From positions 62,001 to 126,000 of the forward strand of contig NZ_VFWX01000012.1 of NCBI RefSeq assembly GCF_006442965.1: a DNA stretch of 64,000 nt. The letters are read 5' to 3'. The notes under the pieces were generated by a model, which was given only the letters and a program-made list of their open reading frames with translations, did no database searches and was not told the origin of the DNA. The position numbers and the translations under genes were made by a program. The stretch comes from Mesorhizobium sp. CU3. Lineage in GTDB: Bacteria; Pseudomonadota; Alphaproteobacteria; Rhizobiales; Rhizobiaceae. Below, in pieces: positions 1 through 8,616 of the stretch. The stretch's first letter is position 1. Every line of letters begins with the position of its first letter.

Positions 1-315
1 ATTCTCCAGCCGATCTTGAAGGGAATAGGCTTCGTAGAGCACGGCGAGTACTCGAAGTTCATCGTGGCCGAGTCGAAGGATCCGAAGATCGCGGTCCTTC
101 TCGAATCCAGCAATTTCTATCGGTCGCTTTGTTCCGTCTTACTGACGACGCTAGCAGCCTACGGCGTCAAGTTGGCGGCGGGGTATTTCGCCTGGTCGCT
201 GCGCTCGATCGAGGTATGCACGGTCATTTTCCTACTGGTGCTTTTTCTGCTTTCCTACCGAAAGCAAACGATGTTCATCGAAAATCGTGTGCAGCACCAT
301 AGCCAGCAGCCATAG
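1..315 (+). CDS. C-terminal end of a membrane protein (partial at window edge)
   Basis: The reading frame is open at base 1, so this is the tail of a longer gene whose start lies outside the window; the first in-frame start-like codon is a TTG at 16, with no reason to think it is used. The visible part has a charged stretch followed by two hydrophobic segments (about residues 40-60 and 68-85 of the visible part) and a basic C-terminus, which fits a pair of closing transmembrane helices. The stop is 50 bases before the metallophosphoesterase on the same strand, so the two may be co-transcribed. I do not recognise the family. Confidence 0.5.
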   Translation: MLQPILKGIGFVEHGEYSKFIVAESKDPKIAVLLESSNFYRSLCSVLLTTLAAYGVKLAAGYFAWSLRSIEVCTVIFLLVLFLLSYRKQTMFIENRVQHHSQQP

Positions 316-365
316 CTCGGTGAGCGACTGACCCAATCTTGAAAATCAATGGGATGCTATAGAAC

Positions 366-2114
366 ATGCCGACGCCGCCTCCTGACGTAGATGGCCTCTC
401 GAAATATCCAAGGATGACCGGTTGGTTCGGTCCTGTCTTGCTGTTGCGCTTGCTTTGGCGAGTGGTGTTGTCAGATTTGTTTGGTCAGTACGCGGATCGG
501 CGCCTCATCGTAGCCGCTCTTGACTCAGCCATGCCTGAGGAGCTGGTCGGGCGCGCGCGCCAATTCATGCCGGGGCAGCGGAACGAACAGGTGTGGAGCC
601 TGGAGCCCGATGCCGACGGCGCTGTTTGGGTCGACTTCGTCGCCGACCTCGGTGATGGGTTCGACGCCACCTTCGCCATAGCCTCGCTGCTCGCACAGGA
701 CTCGCTGTCGGTCGATGGCCAGCAACTGAAGCGCGGCCAGATGTTGGTCATGGGCGGCGACGAGGTCTATCCGCGCGCCGCACCAGAGACCTATCAGAAA
801 CAACTCCGGGATCCGTATGACTGGGCATTTCCGGATCCGAATCCGGGTCTGCTGAAGGGCCCGCCGGTCTTTGCAGTTCCCGGAAACCACGATTGGTATG
901 ACGGGCTGGTTCTGTTTCTGGCCCTGTTTTGTCGCAAGGACCATATGCATCTTGGCGGGTGGCGCACCCATCAGCGGCGGAGCTATTTCGCCGTGCAGTT
1001 GACGGACCAGTGGTGGATATGGGCGATCGACGCTCAGCTCGCCGACGATGTGGATCAGCCGCAGAAGGAGTACTTCCGCGAAATCGCCAAGGCTATGCCT
1101 GACAACGCTAAAATCATCCTTTGCGGGCCAGAGCCTGGATGGCTCTATACAGGTCAGACAGGAAACAAGGCGCTTGGCGTGATGAGCTACATCGGCTGGA
1201 TCGCCGTGAACCAGCGCCGCGGTCTGACAATCCCTCTCGTGCTCTCAGGCGACACCCACCACTACAGCCGCTATATAGCGGACGACGGCAACACCCAGTT
1301 CGTGACCTCCGGGGGTGGCGGGGCATTTCTGCATCCGACCCACCAGGTCGAGCCGCGCGTCGATCTCGACAGGGGCAAGGACGGTTATTCTTGGCTCGCG
1401 GGGCATATTAAGGCTCTCACGCTGGGTTCGAATGCGCAGGGTAGGGAAGCCGTCTACCCCTCGAAAACCGAGAGTCTGTCGATGCTTCGCGGGAACTTCG
1501 GGTTTGTGGCATACAACCCGGGCTTCGCGCTGGTCCTTGGAGTTCTTTATTGGATCGTTTCCCTGATTGGAAAAGCGCTGCCGTCCGACGTCTACTATAT
1601 AGCTCCAATTCTGCTGATTGGCGGCTTCTGGGGGTATACCAAGAAGCAAGAGGGCGGCGGCCTCAAGACGGCGCTGGTCTCGGCGGCCAATGGCCTAGCG
1701 CACTGCCTCGGCGCGACAGTGACCGCATTGGCCGTGGCATGGATCAACGACCACTATGTCGACCTGGCCGGTTGGCCGAGAAGCTCTTTCCTGTTGTCAG
1801 CGGCCGAAACGATCCTGCTTGGCGGACTGATCGGCGGCACTCTTTTTGGAGTCTATCTTTACGTCACTTCCCGCTGGCTGGACATGAACCACAACGATGC
1901 CTTCAGCTCCATGCGACGCAACAGTCATCGGCATTTTCTCAGAATGCGTATCAAGGGCGATACCGTGACCGTCTTTCCGGTCGGACTTAAGGATATTCCG
2001 AAGAGGGAAGATTGGCGGCCGAATGCCGAAAGAGCCGGACAACCGCCGCCGGCGTACGTTCCGAAATCGCCCCTCAAGCCCGAACTGATCGAGGAGCCTT
2101 TTTCCGTCAAGTAA
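366..2114 (+). CDS. Membrane-anchored metallophosphoesterase (calcineurin-like)
   Basis: A 582-residue protein with metal-binding motifs of the calcineurin-like phosphoesterase fold: GDE at 131-133, GNHDW at 173-177 and GDTHH at 295-299. The usual first DxH motif is not obvious; DLGDGFD at 94-100 occupies the right region, so metal site 1 may be unusual. The C-terminal third carries about four hydrophobic segments (roughly 385-402, 410-423, 437-460, 475-500) followed by a basic tail with DMNHNDAFSSMRRNSHRHF at 506-524, which probably tethers the catalytic domain to the inner membrane. Substrate unknown; phosphoester or lipid-phosphate hydrolysis is possible. It may share a transcript with the partial membrane gene upstream. 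Confidence 0.8.
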   Translation: MPTPPPDVDGLSKYPRMTGWFGPVLLLRLLWRVVLSDLFGQYADRRLIVAALDSAMPEELVGRARQFMPGQRNEQVWSLEPDADGAVWVDFVADLGDGFDATFAIASLLAQDSLSVDGQQLKRGQMLVMGGDEVYPRAAPETYQKQLRDPYDWAFPDPNPGLLKGPPVFAVPGNHDWYDGLVLFLALFCRKDHMHLGGWRTHQRRSYFAVQLTDQWWIWAIDAQLADDVDQPQKEYFREIAKAMPDNAKIILCGPEPGWLYTGQTGNKALGVMSYIGWIAVNQRRGLTIPLVLSGDTHHYSRYIADDGNTQFVTSGGGGAFLHPTHQVEPRVDLDRGKDGYSWLAGHIKALTLGSNAQGREAVYPSKTESLSMLRGNFGFVAYNPGFALVLGVLYWIVSLIGKALPSDVYYIAPILLIGGFWGYTKKQEGGGLKTALVSAANGLAHCLGATVTALAVAWINDHYVDLAGWPRSSFLLSAAETILLGGLIGGTLFGVYLYVTSRWLDMNHNDAFSSMRRNSHRHFLRMRIKGDTVTVFPVGLKDIPKREDWRPNAERAGQPPPAYVPKSPLKPELIEEPFSVK

Positions 2115-2186
2115 TGTCCGTTTTAGACCAGGATTCCCCAGGGCATCGGAGGTGACCATCAAGCCGGAGGATTCAGAGCAAGGCCC

Positions 2187-2645
2187 TTAGCCTGTCTTAA
2201 CGATACGACCGCGGGATTCTCTGTCGCGTTCACGCATGCGGCGCGACCGATAGGCCTCGCTCTCCTCGTAGGTGTGCGAATGGGTCGTCAACTTAGAAGC
2301 CAGCGCCTTGATCTCCGGGTTACCGTCGATCGCGTCTTGGATGTCATCGATGACGTTGCGTAGAATTTTTCGCGTGCGGCCTGCAAACATGCGATCATTT
2401 TCGCAGGCACAGCCGGCCTCAACCAAATTAAGAATTTCGCCGAGAATTTCCTCCTGCGTATCCTTCTGGCCATTTGCCAGGTCGAAAGCTCGCCATTCTG
2501 CGCGCATCGACTCAGCGAGCGACATATAAAGCGAAGCTGAGGTCGCCCGACGATTTCCGCGCATTTCCCAGGCGGACAACAAAAAGGCTGCGGCAGTGCC
2601 TAAAAGGCCGCCGGCCGCCAGCCAATCGGAGAGGTCTCCCGGCAT
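2187..2645 (-). CDS. Small single-pass membrane protein, function unknown
   Basis: A 152-residue protein with one N-terminal hydrophobic segment (about residues 8-26) followed by a long, charged, probably helical cytoplasmic domain ending in an Arg/Glu-rich tail. The ATG at 2645 lies 9 bases below the stop of the preceding small gene on the same strand, with no clear Shine-Dalgarno sequence, so translation may be coupled. It is the last gene of a minus-strand row running from the lipoprotein at about 5.6 kb. I do not recognise the family. Confidence 0.6.
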   Translation of the reverse strand: MPGDLSDWLAAGGLLGTAAAFLLSAWEMRGNRRATSASLYMSLAESMRAEWRAFDLANGQKDTQEEILGEILNLVEAGCACENDRMFAGRTRKILRNVIDDIQDAIDGNPEIKALASKLTTHSHTYEESEAYRSRRMRERDRESRGRIVKTG

Positions 2646-2653
2646 TTAATCGG

Positions 2654-2833
2654 CTAGGGCTTCGCCTTACCGTCTTGAGCTGAGCCTGAGGTGCTGGTGT
2701 TGGACTGAGAAGAGCTCCCGCCGTTGTTGCCGGTAGAACCCCATCCGCTGAGCCGGTCGCTTACTTTGGCGTTAGACGTTGTTCTAATCTGGTCAACGTG
2801 CTCAATCTTTGTACTGGTTTTTTCACCGGTCAT
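2654..2833 (-). CDS. Small low-complexity protein, paralogue-like to the next gene
   Basis: A 59-residue protein starting at the ATG at 2833, chosen because AAGGAG lies 9 bases upstream; the longer frame to 2923 has no such site. The first half is charged and contains SNAKVSDRL, the second half is Gly/Ser/Asn-rich. The neighbouring small gene (2883-3071) has SNLKVADRL at a comparable place, so the two look like diverged copies. No signal peptide or membrane segment is visible. Function unknown. Confidence 0.5.
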   Translation of the reverse strand: MTGEKTSTKIEHVDQIRTTSNAKVSDRLSGWGSTGNNGGSSSQSNTSTSGSAQDGKAKP

Positions 2834-2882
2834 GTCGGCTCTCTCCTTGACAAGAAATCCGTGGGCACCGTCAGATGGATGA

Positions 2883-3071
2883 TTATCGACCGGCTGGCTT
2901 CGGTGACCCCTTCTTGGGCGCATCCTGCTTCGAGCTTATTCTTTTCGTGCCTGGTTGAGGCAGTTCCGCCGCAAACTTCCTGAGTCGATCGGCGACCTTC
3001 AGATTCGAAACGGTAGCGCCTTCAGAATTCATCAGCGGGAGGTCAAACGGGTTGAACGGTTTTTCTGACAT
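2883..3071 (-). CDS. Small protein with SNxKVxDRL motif, function unknown
   Basis: A 62-residue protein read from the ATG at 3071, supported by GGAG six bases upstream. It has a Pro/Asn-rich start, the motif SNLKVADRL in the middle, and a Lys/Pro/Ser-rich C-terminus. It lies 49 bases upstream of a second small gene sharing the motif, on the same strand. The track frame extending to 3395 is an artefact because the extra N-terminus lacks a ribosome binding site and reads like noncoding sequence. I recognise no family. Confidence 0.5.
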   Translation of the reverse strand: MSEKPFNPFDLPLMNSEGATVSNLKVADRLRKFAAELPQPGTKRISSKQDAPKKGSPKPAGR

Positions 3072-3401
3072 GCGAATCTCCAAATTTTGATCAAGCAGTT
3101 TAGCGCCGAGGCGGGTTGTCGCCAAGCGCGCCACCTGCTGATCTGCCAAATGCATGCCAGGATGCGGCCGGCCATAAGCGGGCGTTGTGCGGGGATCGTC
3201 GTTAGCGAAGTCAGGGGTGCAGTCCACGGTCGTAGCAGCGCTACAAGGGCGATATCTTGGATCGGCCGATGTAAGCCGGGTGTGCAGGCGAGGGTGCCGG
3301 CAGCCTTGCCCTGAGGCATGGTCGGCATGGCGTTGACCTTGCCAGGCATTGGAGGCGCCAGAACGCCAATCGCGGATCGCATGACTAACCCGCAATATCG
3401 G
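3072..3401. other. 330-bp stretch without a convincing gene
   Basis: Frames here are open on both strands but contain no start with a ribosome binding site and no recognisable protein. It lies just downstream of the decayed haem-protein gene on the minus strand, so it may be further decayed coding sequence; I cannot show that. Confidence 0.4.
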
Positions 3402-4359
3402 TCATGATCGCGAAAGCTGAGGCAGCCGACCGGCAAACTCGCCTTGGGACGCTGATCCATGATACGCGGTGCATGCCTTGGGTGAGTCCATCGGGCCAGG
3501 ATTTTGAGGCCACTCGACCGTGTCGCCAGTTCTGACAAGGGGATGATACCAGTCTTTACCGAATGTATCCGAGAGGCTGCTCAGGACCTTGCCGTGGATG
3601 ATGTAAGGATTCTCTCCGGCAAGGCAATCAGAGCAGACGCCGCCAACGCTCGCTTGCAACTCTGTTCCCGCTCCAAAGTCGGAGAAGGGTCGTGAACCAC
3701 CCAAGGGAAATTCGAACGTCTGTCCGTTCTTCCCATTGTCCCAAAAGCAGGTCTTTGAAGTGTCGCGCCCCAGGCATATCACTCCGTCGAGCTGAACCAC
3801 GTTGTTGACATCGTAGCGAGGCAGGGCGACGCAAAAGCCGGGAGGGGAGGTGCTCGTCCAGGTCAAGACCTCCGCATCGATGCTGCGAACGATGAACAGA
3901 TCCGCACGGCATAAGGCTGGCTCCGCGCTTCAGTAACCTGGGTCCAGAGTTTCGTTCGTAAAATGCGCTTCAGCGCATTGTTCTTCTGGCGGATTCGATC
4001 GTCGGCTTGGGGTGGAATAGCGTCAAGGAGCCAATCCACAAGGTTGGCGTCTAATATCAGGCCGGCTTGTTCGTCCAATGTCAGGCCCGTCCTGAGACGC
4101 TGATCCAGCTTGTGAAATCCCGGTGCTGGGCGTCAGTCAATCGTGCCGCGAGCCGCGCTTTGTACCAAGCCAAAGCCGCGCCTACCGACTGCAAAGTGGG
4201 GGATATTTCGTTGCCTGCTTGGTCGAAGATGGCCCCATGACCGACAAAAGCGATAGGATCGTCACCTTGGCTTTGAGCAAAAGCGATCGAAGATATGAAT
4301 CCGGAAAGCAAAAGGGTAAATGAGGTATATAGCCCGACAAGACGAAGCTGTTGAAACAT
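3402..4359 (-). pseudogene. Decayed secreted di-haem-type protein (two frameshifts, both haem motifs altered)
   Basis: The gene begins at the ATG at 4359 behind AGAGGG and encodes a clear signal peptide ending near FAQSQ. Frame 1 stops at 4081, but a second frame continues sensibly across that point (HKLDQRLRTGLTLDEQAG), and near 3915 the sense moves to a third frame (ADLFIVRSIDAEVLTW) that runs to the stop at 3402. Joined, the pieces give about 320 residues. Two sites look like c-type haem motifs changed by one base each: CSDCL (CTT where a His codon CAT would complete CxxCH) and CTAYH (TAT where TGT would). The family is not identified. Sequencing error could explain the frameshifts but hardly both motif losses. 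Confidence 0.55.
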
Positions 4360-4415
4360 AGAACCCTCTTTCGACGGCTCCGAGGCCAATTCCGTATCCC
4401 GGCAGCGATCCCAAC

Positions 4416-4625
4416 CTACAGGCCTACCAGCTCGGCGTCGGACATGTTGCATGCCCTGCACTCTGCCTCGCTGACGAGGATTGGTCCCCTGTATGTGCCG
4501 GTTTTCGGATTCAGGACCCATTTCTCATATACATCTCCGATCTTATAGCAGCGGCATGCGTACGCCTCATTGTTCGCCTGTTTCGCAAACAGTTCGACTG
4601 ACGCTTTTTTGTTTCTCTTGGCCAT
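4416..4625 (-). CDS. Small Cys-containing protein, function unknown
   Basis: A 69-residue protein read from the ATG at 4625 (start MAKRNKK). A longer frame begins at 4676 but overlaps the end of the lipoprotein gene; neither start has a strong ribosome binding site. The sequence is basic at the N-terminus and contains two Cys pairs, CRC near residue 24 and CRAC near residue 57, which could bind a metal, though this is a guess. It sits between the lipoprotein and the decayed haem-protein gene, on the same strand. Confidence 0.5.
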   Translation of the reverse strand: MAKRNKKASVELFAKQANNEAYACRCYKIGDVYEKWVLNPKTGTYRGPILVSEAECRACNMSDAELVGL

Positions 4626-4659
4626 GGTGGTGCTCGCAACTGATGTACGGTTACTGAAA

Positions 4660-5565
4660 CTATTGCGCGTTGGCATTCGCTAGATTTGCACTGACGGTTG
4701 TCCCGACATCTGCCGCAAAGGCAGCGCTGGCGGCCGCAGGTGCTAATGCGGTCGGCCGCATAAGGGGTTTTCCGGTGGCCGGGTTGATCTTCGGCTTTTT
4801 GGTTATGGGATCGATAACCACCAAGGACCAATTGGGATCGGGTGGGCCAAACGTGATCGTCAGATCCTGTATCCGGTCACGCGTCGCGCTAAGGAAGTTC
4901 CCCGACGGGTTGACCGTCGCCCTAACGAATTTCCATCCGGGGGTGACGTTGCCGGTGGAAACGATCTCGAACTTGACCTGATGCGAGATTACATTCGACT
5001 TATTGGGCCCGCTCGGGTTCGCAGGAGCCGGGGTATCTCGGTTGCCTATGCTGATCATGGTCGCCTGCAGCCACTCGTACAACTTCAGATCGCCCTGAAG
5101 AATGAACGGCCCGGTGTTGCGTTCACTTGGATCGCAGGCTTGAAGGGATTTCAATTCGGCTACCGTGAAAAACGATCCGATCTTGTCGATGCGCGTAGCA
5201 TCCGCGGAAAGGGTGCCGCCGAGATTAACGTTGAAAACCCTGGTGGTAGGGCTCGGTGGAAGCAAGTTGACGACCGGATTGACTGAGCTCTTCTCTTCGG
5301 TCGTGAGGGTCAGCGACAACTGGGCAGCCCAAGAATCAAACCACCCCAGATTCCGGTTCAAAGGGTCGATTTTCTGGTTCTCGGCATAAAGGTGCACCAC
5401 CGCGTCTTGAATCTCACATCTTACATTGCGAGCGATCGCATTGACGAAATCCGTGCGCGCATGCTCAGACGCGAAAGCGTTCTCCTGGATCTCGGGGACC
5501 CGAGTTCCGCACGCGGAAAGAGCAAGGCAAGTTAAAGCAATGAGAGGTCTTGTCTTGGCCGCCAT
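4660..5565 (-). CDS. Predicted lipoprotein, function unknown
   Basis: A 301-residue protein with a short basic N-terminus, hydrophobic core and lipobox LSAC followed by Gly, so it should be a lipid-anchored envelope protein. The ATG at 5565 is preferred over the TTG at 5580 because GGGGGA lies about seven bases upstream of it. The mature part contains conserved-looking segments such as LGWFDSWAAQLSLTL and FVRATVNPSGNF and ends in an Ala-rich tail. It appears to head a minus-strand row of small genes (to 2187). The family is not one I recognise. Confidence 0.7.
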   Translation of the reverse strand: MAAKTRPLIALTCLALSACGTRVPEIQENAFASEHARTDFVNAIARNVRCEIQDAVVHLYAENQKIDPLNRNLGWFDSWAAQLSLTLTTEEKSSVNPVVNLLPPSPTTRVFNVNLGGTLSADATRIDKIGSFFTVAELKSLQACDPSERNTGPFILQGDLKLYEWLQATMISIGNRDTPAPANPSGPNKSNVISHQVKFEIVSTGNVTPGWKFVRATVNPSGNFLSATRDRIQDLTITFGPPDPNWSLVVIDPITKKPKINPATGKPLMRPTALAPAAASAAFAADVGTTVSANLANANAQ

Positions 5566-6360
5566 AACGTCTTCCCCCAAAAATGGTATCCTCTTATTAA
5601 TACAGCTACATACTTATCTGCTAAGAGTCTATATCGCAGCGGGAAAACTGTTAAAACATGCTAGAAAAAAACGCGGATAGAGCGCGAAAGGTGATGACGC
5701 GGCCAGAGCTCTCACCGCTGTTGGCCATTGTATCGCCTTCACCGTTTGCCAGATGCCTGAAACATAACGGTGTTTCATCGGGTCAATTTCACCTGTTTAC
5801 CGGCCGAGGCATTTCACTTCGACGCCCAGGGCGTGCCCTCGCCAGTTGCCACGCTGGCAGGCCTTTCAAACCGCCTGTCGATTCCTGCCACTTGGCGAGC
5901 GGGTTGAGCACCACGAACTCTTTCCTCGACTTGGTCCCTAGCGGTGCAACGGAAGCCGAGTAGCAGCTCGAGTTATACGTGTCGTGACACCCACACCTAC
6001 GGCCCTCGCCCGCTGAATGGCGCCATTCGCACCGAGAGCCCTTGCTGGCGACAGTGAAAGCGTAGAGCTGACCTTGGTAGAGAGGGCTGCTGCGGTTTAC
6101 CAATGCTGTCTGGGTTGACCAACCCGTTGCCGACCATGGCGGGTTGACCAATTAGGGCCCCTAAGATCTGCGCAAATCCAATCAAAACCTATCTTAAGAT
6201 TGGAACTCTCCTCAGCCAAGAACACTCCTGTTTCAAAGGCAGAGGCCACCGGCCGGCTGCTCATAATTCCGGATTGGTAAACCCCGTGAAATGCCCAATA
6301 ATTGCGGACATCACCCAGTGTGCCGTCCGGAATTAACTGTCGGATACGCACGAGGCCCAG
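5566..6360. other. 795-bp intergenic region
   Basis: The 5570-5660 part is AT-rich and probably holds the promoter for the lipoprotein row. Around 6111-6152 the sequence GGGTTGACCAA occurs twice. Open frames exist on the minus strand (to 6151 and to 6351), but neither has a good start or a recognisable product. The second follows directly on the stop of the patatin-like gene and could be a decayed extension; I cannot decide. Confidence 0.4.
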
Positions 6361-8616
6361 CTACTGTCCGACAACTTCGGCTTGCGGGCCGGCACATGGA
6401 CGCCCCCTCGGCGCGACGCCTCCCGACAGCCGATAGCTGATCGAGCAGGCGACGCAACTGTTGGTCAGCACGGCTTTGTTGATACCACGGATCACCTGCT
6501 GCTGGGACGGTGGAGTGTCGGCTCGCAACGTGGCTAGCTCGGTCACAGTCGCGTTCCGACAGGAGGCCGCATCGCCCACCTGCGCGGAGATCAGTCGTTG
6601 GGTCGCACTGGCCAATTGCCATGTAAGCGGCAGAGGCAATTCAGCATTCAGGCTGACGATGGGTGAGGGTGAGGTGAAATCACCGATGGTTCCCTCGGCG
6701 AGCCTGTGTTGCGGGTTGAGGAATGCTCTGATGCGGTGCGTTGCCATGTCGGCTCGTGTTACCCTGGAAGAAAGGAGCGTCCGCACTGGCGAAAGCAACT
6801 CGCCAAAACCCTCTACCGCCCCCGGCACCAAAACACCGTTGGAGGTCAGCGTGATCAGATGGACTTCGAACGGAGGTGACTGCCCTATAGCGAGCTTTCC
6901 ACCCATCTCCTGGATTTGCCGAAGCTCCAGGAGCAGGTCGAATGCCGTCTCGTCGCCGGAATTGTCGAGATAACCGCCATCAACCAGCCGAAATTGCGTG
7001 GAGCTGGTTATGAAGCGGGCTGCTGGCATGATCCACGGAAAGCGCGCGCTCAGTCCCAATGCGGTGCTGAATCTGATGTCCTCGCCCGGACCCAGAGCCT
7101 CCCAACCCTCGTCAACGAGGTAGCCGTTCACATAGTGCGTGTAGCGGGCCCTGTGATGCAGTGTGCCAGCCTGCAGTGGGCTGTCTATGGACATGAACGG
7201 GGCAACGACCACCCGCATCCCGTTCTCGACCTGGGTCGTGTTCGCCAATACGGCCGGCGCGGCACCGTCTGCCCGCCAGAAATCCAAAAAGGGTGAAGCT
7301 AGCGGATTCTCGGCGTTTGGCAGGACCTCGCTCCACGCACGTTCGAGCTCACGGTCAAAGACTTCCGCCCGGTCACTTCGTGAGACCAGCGCCGGTACGA
7401 ATGTCTGCGGGACATCGCCGAAAAGCATCGACGCCATCACAGGTGCGAGAAAATCGCGATCGAGTATTTGGCGCGTGGTTCGCTCGAACATGCCAGGGGC
7501 CCTGGCGCCGGCGGCACACTCGCTCCAGGGGCCGTTGGCGGCGAAGGACTTGGCCAGCGCGGCAAAGACACCCGCACCGATGGAGCCTCCGGAAACCGAG
7601 CTTATCGCAAAGATGTGCTGGGAGAAATTTGGACAGCGATCTTGGACACGAGCGAGGAAAGTCGCGGCAAAGTCCGCAGCGTAATGGCCACCGCCGGCCG
7701 CGGAGATGATGAAGATGGGGTAGGGGCGACCAGTTTTCAGAAAATGCTCACGATCTCCCCGAGCCGAAAGCCAGGTGTAAAGCGCCGCGGCGGTCGGCTG
7801 AACTTCGGCGGCACCGGCGCTACGTTGCACCTTGGGGGGTATGTGATTGTCGCTGATGTTCAACCAGGCAAGGCAGGTCGCTACGATCAGCAAGAGCGAG
7901 AATGCAGGAACGTTCCATCGGTCGCGCATCCGAAAAAGGATACTGAACAACGCTGCTGCAATCAGAAAAAAGCAAAGCACTATCGCAACACTGCCCAGCA
8001 GTTCGGGAAGCCGGTAGGGGGCAATGGCAAAGGCGATCCCGCCGAAAGCGCCAATTCCGCATATTGGAGCAGCTACCCTGCCAAATGCGGGACGAAACGA
8101 TCGCCCCAAGCGGAAGAAACCGACCGCCACGGATGAGCCTATCAAGGCCAGGATCACCCCTGCGGCGATCAAATTCGAGGGAAGCTCGGAGATAGAGGCG
8201 AAGAGCTCGGCAAAGTCGCCCTCAAGCGCCCCCGCGGGCTGCCCAGCTCCGATGATCGTCGTGTTAAACCCAGCCAAAATCAGGCCAGCCGCAGCCCCGG
8301 CAATTGGCACCAGGGCGGTCACGGCCGCTAGGACTGCTCTGAATCGGCTGCCAGACGGTGTCAGTGCCATCGCGAGCAGCGACAGTCCGACCGCTAGGCC
8401 AAGCAGCGCTACGACGGCGAACACCGTTGGAGCAGCCTGGCCAGGTGGATCCAGGGCCAGGACCCGATAGATCTCATAAACTTGGCTCGGAAACGCCAAC
8501 GATGCGGCAGAAACGGCCGAAACCAGGAAAGGTGCTCTGGCAGTCCGCACCAGTGCGAGACTATCGGCGAGACGACCTCTCCATTCCCGAAGCTTCATCA
8601 CAATTCGGCTGCCCAT
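6361..8616 (-). CDS. Polytopic membrane patatin-like phospholipase
   Basis: A 751-residue protein. Roughly the first 255 residues hold about six hydrophobic helices (near 28-43, 62-85, 94-118, 147-170, 180-200, 206-229, with another at 237-252), and the rest is a patatin-like lipase domain. An AAGGGHYAAD stretch at 306-315 forms the glycine-rich oxyanion region, GGSIG at 343-347 contains the nucleophile Ser345, and DGGYLDNSG at 546-554 supplies the Asp of the Ser-Asp dyad. Patatin enzymes hydrolyse acyl chains from phospholipids or other esters; the substrate here is unknown. The large membrane domain is uncommon and suggests action on the inner membrane. The gene stands alone on the minus strand. 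Confidence 0.8.
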   Translation of the reverse strand: MGSRIVMKLREWRGRLADSLALVRTARAPFLVSAVSAASLAFPSQVYEIYRVLALDPPGQAAPTVFAVVALLGLAVGLSLLAMALTPSGSRFRAVLAAVTALVPIAGAAAGLILAGFNTTIIGAGQPAGALEGDFAELFASISELPSNLIAAGVILALIGSSVAVGFFRLGRSFRPAFGRVAAPICGIGAFGGIAFAIAPYRLPELLGSVAIVLCFFLIAAALFSILFRMRDRWNVPAFSLLLIVATCLAWLNISDNHIPPKVQRSAGAAEVQPTAAALYTWLSARGDREHFLKTGRPYPIFIISAAGGGHYAADFAATFLARVQDRCPNFSQHIFAISSVSGGSIGAGVFAALAKSFAANGPWSECAAGARAPGMFERTTRQILDRDFLAPVMASMLFGDVPQTFVPALVSRSDRAEVFDRELERAWSEVLPNAENPLASPFLDFWRADGAAPAVLANTTQVENGMRVVVAPFMSIDSPLQAGTLHHRARYTHYVNGYLVDEGWEALGPGEDIRFSTALGLSARFPWIMPAARFITSSTQFRLVDGGYLDNSGDETAFDLLLELRQIQEMGGKLAIGQSPPFEVHLITLTSNGVLVPGAVEGFGELLSPVRTLLSSRVTRADMATHRIRAFLNPQHRLAEGTIGDFTSPSPIVSLNAELPLPLTWQLASATQRLISAQVGDAASCRNATVTELATLRADTPPSQQQVIRGINKAVLTNSCVACSISYRLSGGVAPRGRPCAGPQAEVVGQ

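Noticed and set aside
3032..3538. 168-codon minus-strand frame
   Set aside because: Overlaps the decayed haem gene and a better-supported small gene in other frames and reads as noncoding.
5789..6351. Two minus-strand frames after the patatin-like gene
   Set aside because: No convincing start, no ribosome binding site and no recognisable protein; left as intergenic.
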